Assembly: GCA_043802345.1 (NCBI GenBank)
Contig: JAZDLC010000353.1
Span: forward strand, 1-6,855
Reading direction: 5' to 3'
Length of the DNA stretch: 6,855 nucleotides
Source of the DNA: JAZDLC01 sp043802345
Lineage (GTDB): Bacteria > Planctomycetota > B15-G4 > JADJEK01
Part shown: in pieces, positions 5,316 through 6,855 of the stretch
How positions within the stretch are numbered: the first letter of the stretch is position 1
How the letters are laid out: the number at the start of each line of letters is the position of its first letter
Position numbers and translations under genes: made by a program
Notes under the pieces: model-generated
Seen by the model: the letters and a program-made list of their open reading frames with translations, nothing else
The model's database searches: none
Told to the model about the DNA's origin: nothing

Positions 5316-5722
5316 AGCGGGCATTGCTCTGGATCTTGCTGGGCCTGCCCCTGCAGGCCTGCCATCTGGGTCCCTTCTACGATATCTACGAGGTCAGCAT
5401 CGGTCCTCAAGTGCCGGAGCTGGCGGCCCGGGCGGAGGCCGGAATCCGCGCGGGCGAGACCCCTCTTCCTGAACTGCTCTCCCTGCTGGGGCCGCCCAGC
5501 AAGATCGAGCGGCACCGGGAATCCCTGATTCTGACGTACAACCGGCGGTCGAGGAACCGGCACTGGTTCGGGATTGGCGTGGGGATGTTCGGTTTCAACC
5601 TGCACCTGTTCGACCACGACACGGATCAGAAGCCGGAGCAGCGGTTGGTCTTCCTGGTGGAGGATGAACTGGTGATGGCGGTCGGGAACACCCTCAGCGG
5701 GGTCGGAGACGGAACAGAGTGA
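5312..5722 (+). CDS. BamE/SmpA-like lipoprotein, third of three
   Basis: A predicted lipoprotein of 136 residues. The ATG sits in an ATGA overlap with the stop of the second gene. No clear Shine-Dalgarno sequence precedes it, so translation is probably coupled. MKRALLWILLGLPLQAC is a good lipoprotein signal with Cys17, and His follows the Cys. The signature helix-turn is more diverged: AGETPLPELLSLLGPP (47-62), where the usual Gly-x-Thr spacing is altered. The strand LILTYNRR, a Gly-rich aromatic/hydrophobic stretch (about 85-100) and RLVFLVED (111-118) follow in the same order as in its neighbours. It lacks the FFD of the other two at the last strand. The 3' end overlaps the convergent minus-strand gene by 29 bp. 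The role is unknown; an envelope location is likely. Confidence 0.8.
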   Translation: MKRALLWILLGLPLQACHLGPFYDIYEVSIGPQVPELAARAEAGIRAGETPLPELLSLLGPPSKIERHRESLILTYNRRSRNRHWFGIGVGMFGFNLHLFDHDTDQKPEQRLVFLVEDELVMAVGNTLSGVGDGTE

Positions 5723-6855
5723 GGGGCGGCCGGGCGACCGACTCCTCGATCTCGACGAGGTTCCTCAGCCGCAAGATGCCGTCTCCCCCCGCCGATTCCC
5801 CGGCGGCGTAGAGGTAGCAGACCGGCCTGCGCTCGGCCACGTACAGCTTCACCAGGCGCACGACGTCATCCCGGATGAAACCCTCCTCCACCAGGGCCGG
5901 GAGCTTCGGTTCCTCGCCATCCGGTCCCTTTAACCGGTGGCGGCGAATCGGCACCGCCATGTCCGGGTCGGCGGCTTCCAGATCGTTCAAGAGCACCTGA
6001 CGGTCCGGACCCAGAGCGGTCTCGGCAAGGGCCAGCGGGAAGTTCACGATCACCAGGGCGTGCGGATCAATGTCCCGGTCCAGCGTCGCGAGCGCGCGCA
6101 TCATCGCGCGCGGTTCCGGCCGGCGGTCCTCGAAAAGCGCGGGCACGCTCTCCGACCCGAGGATCGCGAGCGCCAGGAGGGCGGCGGCGGCGGAGATCCA
6201 GCGGAACTTCAGGCAGCGGACCCCCAGGGCGGCGAAGAGGCCGAGCAGGGAGAGCACCGGGAGCAGGGCCAGGGGCTCCATGGCGCGCTGAACCACCTGG
6301 GATGCCAGGTAGACGGGGAGCAGAATGCCGCCGGCGAGCAGCAGGCAGCGCGCGCGCGGGTCGTCGTTGCGGCCGCGCACGGCGTGCGCCACTCCCAGAA
6401 GAACCAGGAGGGTCACCGGCCAGGAGAGCAGACCTCCCTCGAGATTCAGCAGGAGCCGGCCCACCTGTCGCAGGTTCGAAGGGGCGTTCGCAAGCGCGGC
6501 TCCCGCCGATCCGGCGGGAGCCCAGAAGCGCTCGCCGGTCAGAAAGGGCGATCCGTAGAGCGCGTTCCGCAGGAGCAGCAGCCCGGCCACGCCGAGAACG
6601 GCGGGGAGCAGGATCCGCGCGGCGGAGAGGCCGGCCCGTGCGGGCGCGAACTGGTGCCGGGTACAGAAGAATAGCAGTCCAGGCAGAAGCAGGATCAGGT
6701 GAACCGGATCGAGGAGGGCTGAGAGCGCGGCGCATGCTCCCGCCAGCCAGAGCCAGCGGGCCCTCCTTCCGCCGGGAACCGCCTTCAGCAGGGCGAGCAG
6801 GGAGAAAGCGGCCAGACCCGCGGCCACTCCGTCCGGCAGGGCGCGCAGCGATCCG
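5694..6855 (-). CDS. GT39-like polytopic membrane protein, 5' end missing
   Basis: The C-terminal part (386 complete codons in the window) of an integral membrane protein. The frame is open to the window edge, and it already begins inside a membrane region, so the start lies outside. A GTG at 6825-6827 is in frame, but it falls just inside a membrane segment and is an unlikely start. Counting from the first complete codon, hydrophobic segments lie at about 10-24, 34-63, 80-95, 142-159, 171-185, 192-212 and 218-235. A soluble domain follows (about 240-386) with the strands ALVIVNFP and VCYLY. Segments such as RNALYGSPFLTGE and GGLLSWPVTLLVLLG resemble the C-terminal halves of GT39/ArnT-type glycosyltransferases, which use lipid-linked sugars at the membrane. 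The N-terminal catalytic acidic residues expected for that family lie outside the window, so the activity is not shown. It converges on the lipoprotein operon. Confidence 0.72.
   Translation of the reverse strand, partial: GSLRALPDGVAAGLAAFSLLALLKAVPGGRRARWLWLAGACAALSALLDPVHLILLLPGLLFFCTRHQFAPARAGLSAARILLPAVLGVAGLLLLRNALYGSPFLTGERFWAPAGSAGAALANAPSNLRQVGRLLLNLEGGLLSWPVTLLVLLGVAHAVRGRNDDPRARCLLLAGGILLPVYLASQVVQRAMEPLALLPVLSLLGLFAALGVRCLKFRWISAAAALLALAILGSESVPALFEDRRPEPRAMMRALATLDRDIDPHALVIVNFPLALAETALGPDRQVLLNDLEAADPDMAVPIRRHRLKGPDGEEPKLPALVEEGFIRDDVVRLVKLYVAERRPVCYLYAAGESAGGDGILRLRNLVEIEESVARPPLTLFRLRPR

Noticed and set aside
5937..6674. Plus-strand 245-codon frame opposite the membrane protein
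   Set aside because: Its Gln/Gly/Glu/Arg-rich product mirrors the Leu/Ala-rich membrane codons on the other strand, and it shows no domain or ribosome binding site.

Overview
The window is GC-rich, densely coding bacterial DNA. A Hanks-type Ser/Thr kinase with a membrane anchor, a secreted S9C peptidase with a seven-bladed propeller, and lipoproteins of BamE/SmpA type suggest a Gram-negative (diderm) bacterium from a lineage rich in such kinases, such as Planctomycetota, Acidobacteriota or a related candidate phylum. No rRNA, marker gene or mobile element is present to fix the taxon, so this is inference.

Layout. Positions 1-343 hold no convincing gene but several inverted repeats, ending in a strong hairpin over the stop codon of the kinase. 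On the minus strand lie the kinase (344-2014) and, 109 bp upstream of it, a DPP5-like serine peptidase (2124-4139). Two tiny candidate reading frames sit directly upstream of the peptidase (4153-4312, minus strand). The stretch 4140-4440 is the divergent control region. On the plus strand follow three small lipoprotein genes (4441-4917, 4914-5315, 5312-5722). They are coupled by GTGA and ATGA start/stop overlaps and appear to be diverged copies of one BamE/SmpA-like domain. A 5'-truncated minus-strand gene for a polytopic GT39-like membrane protein (5694-6855) converges on the third lipoprotein and overlaps its end by 29 bp.

How the parts may work together. The peptidase (periplasmic peptide degradation) and the kinase (a cytoplasmic kinase domain with an extracytoplasmic helical domain) lie on one strand and may share transcripts, although the kinase has its own strong ribosome binding site. 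The three lipoproteins are almost certainly one transcription unit and may act together at the outer membrane. The most unusual content is this triplet of paralogous lipoproteins. Next come the GAATCCA/CTGGATTC word, confined to the two upstream regions, and the possible leader peptide(s) coupled to the peptidase. No CRISPR, tRNA, rRNA, phage, insertion sequence or toxin-antitoxin module was seen.
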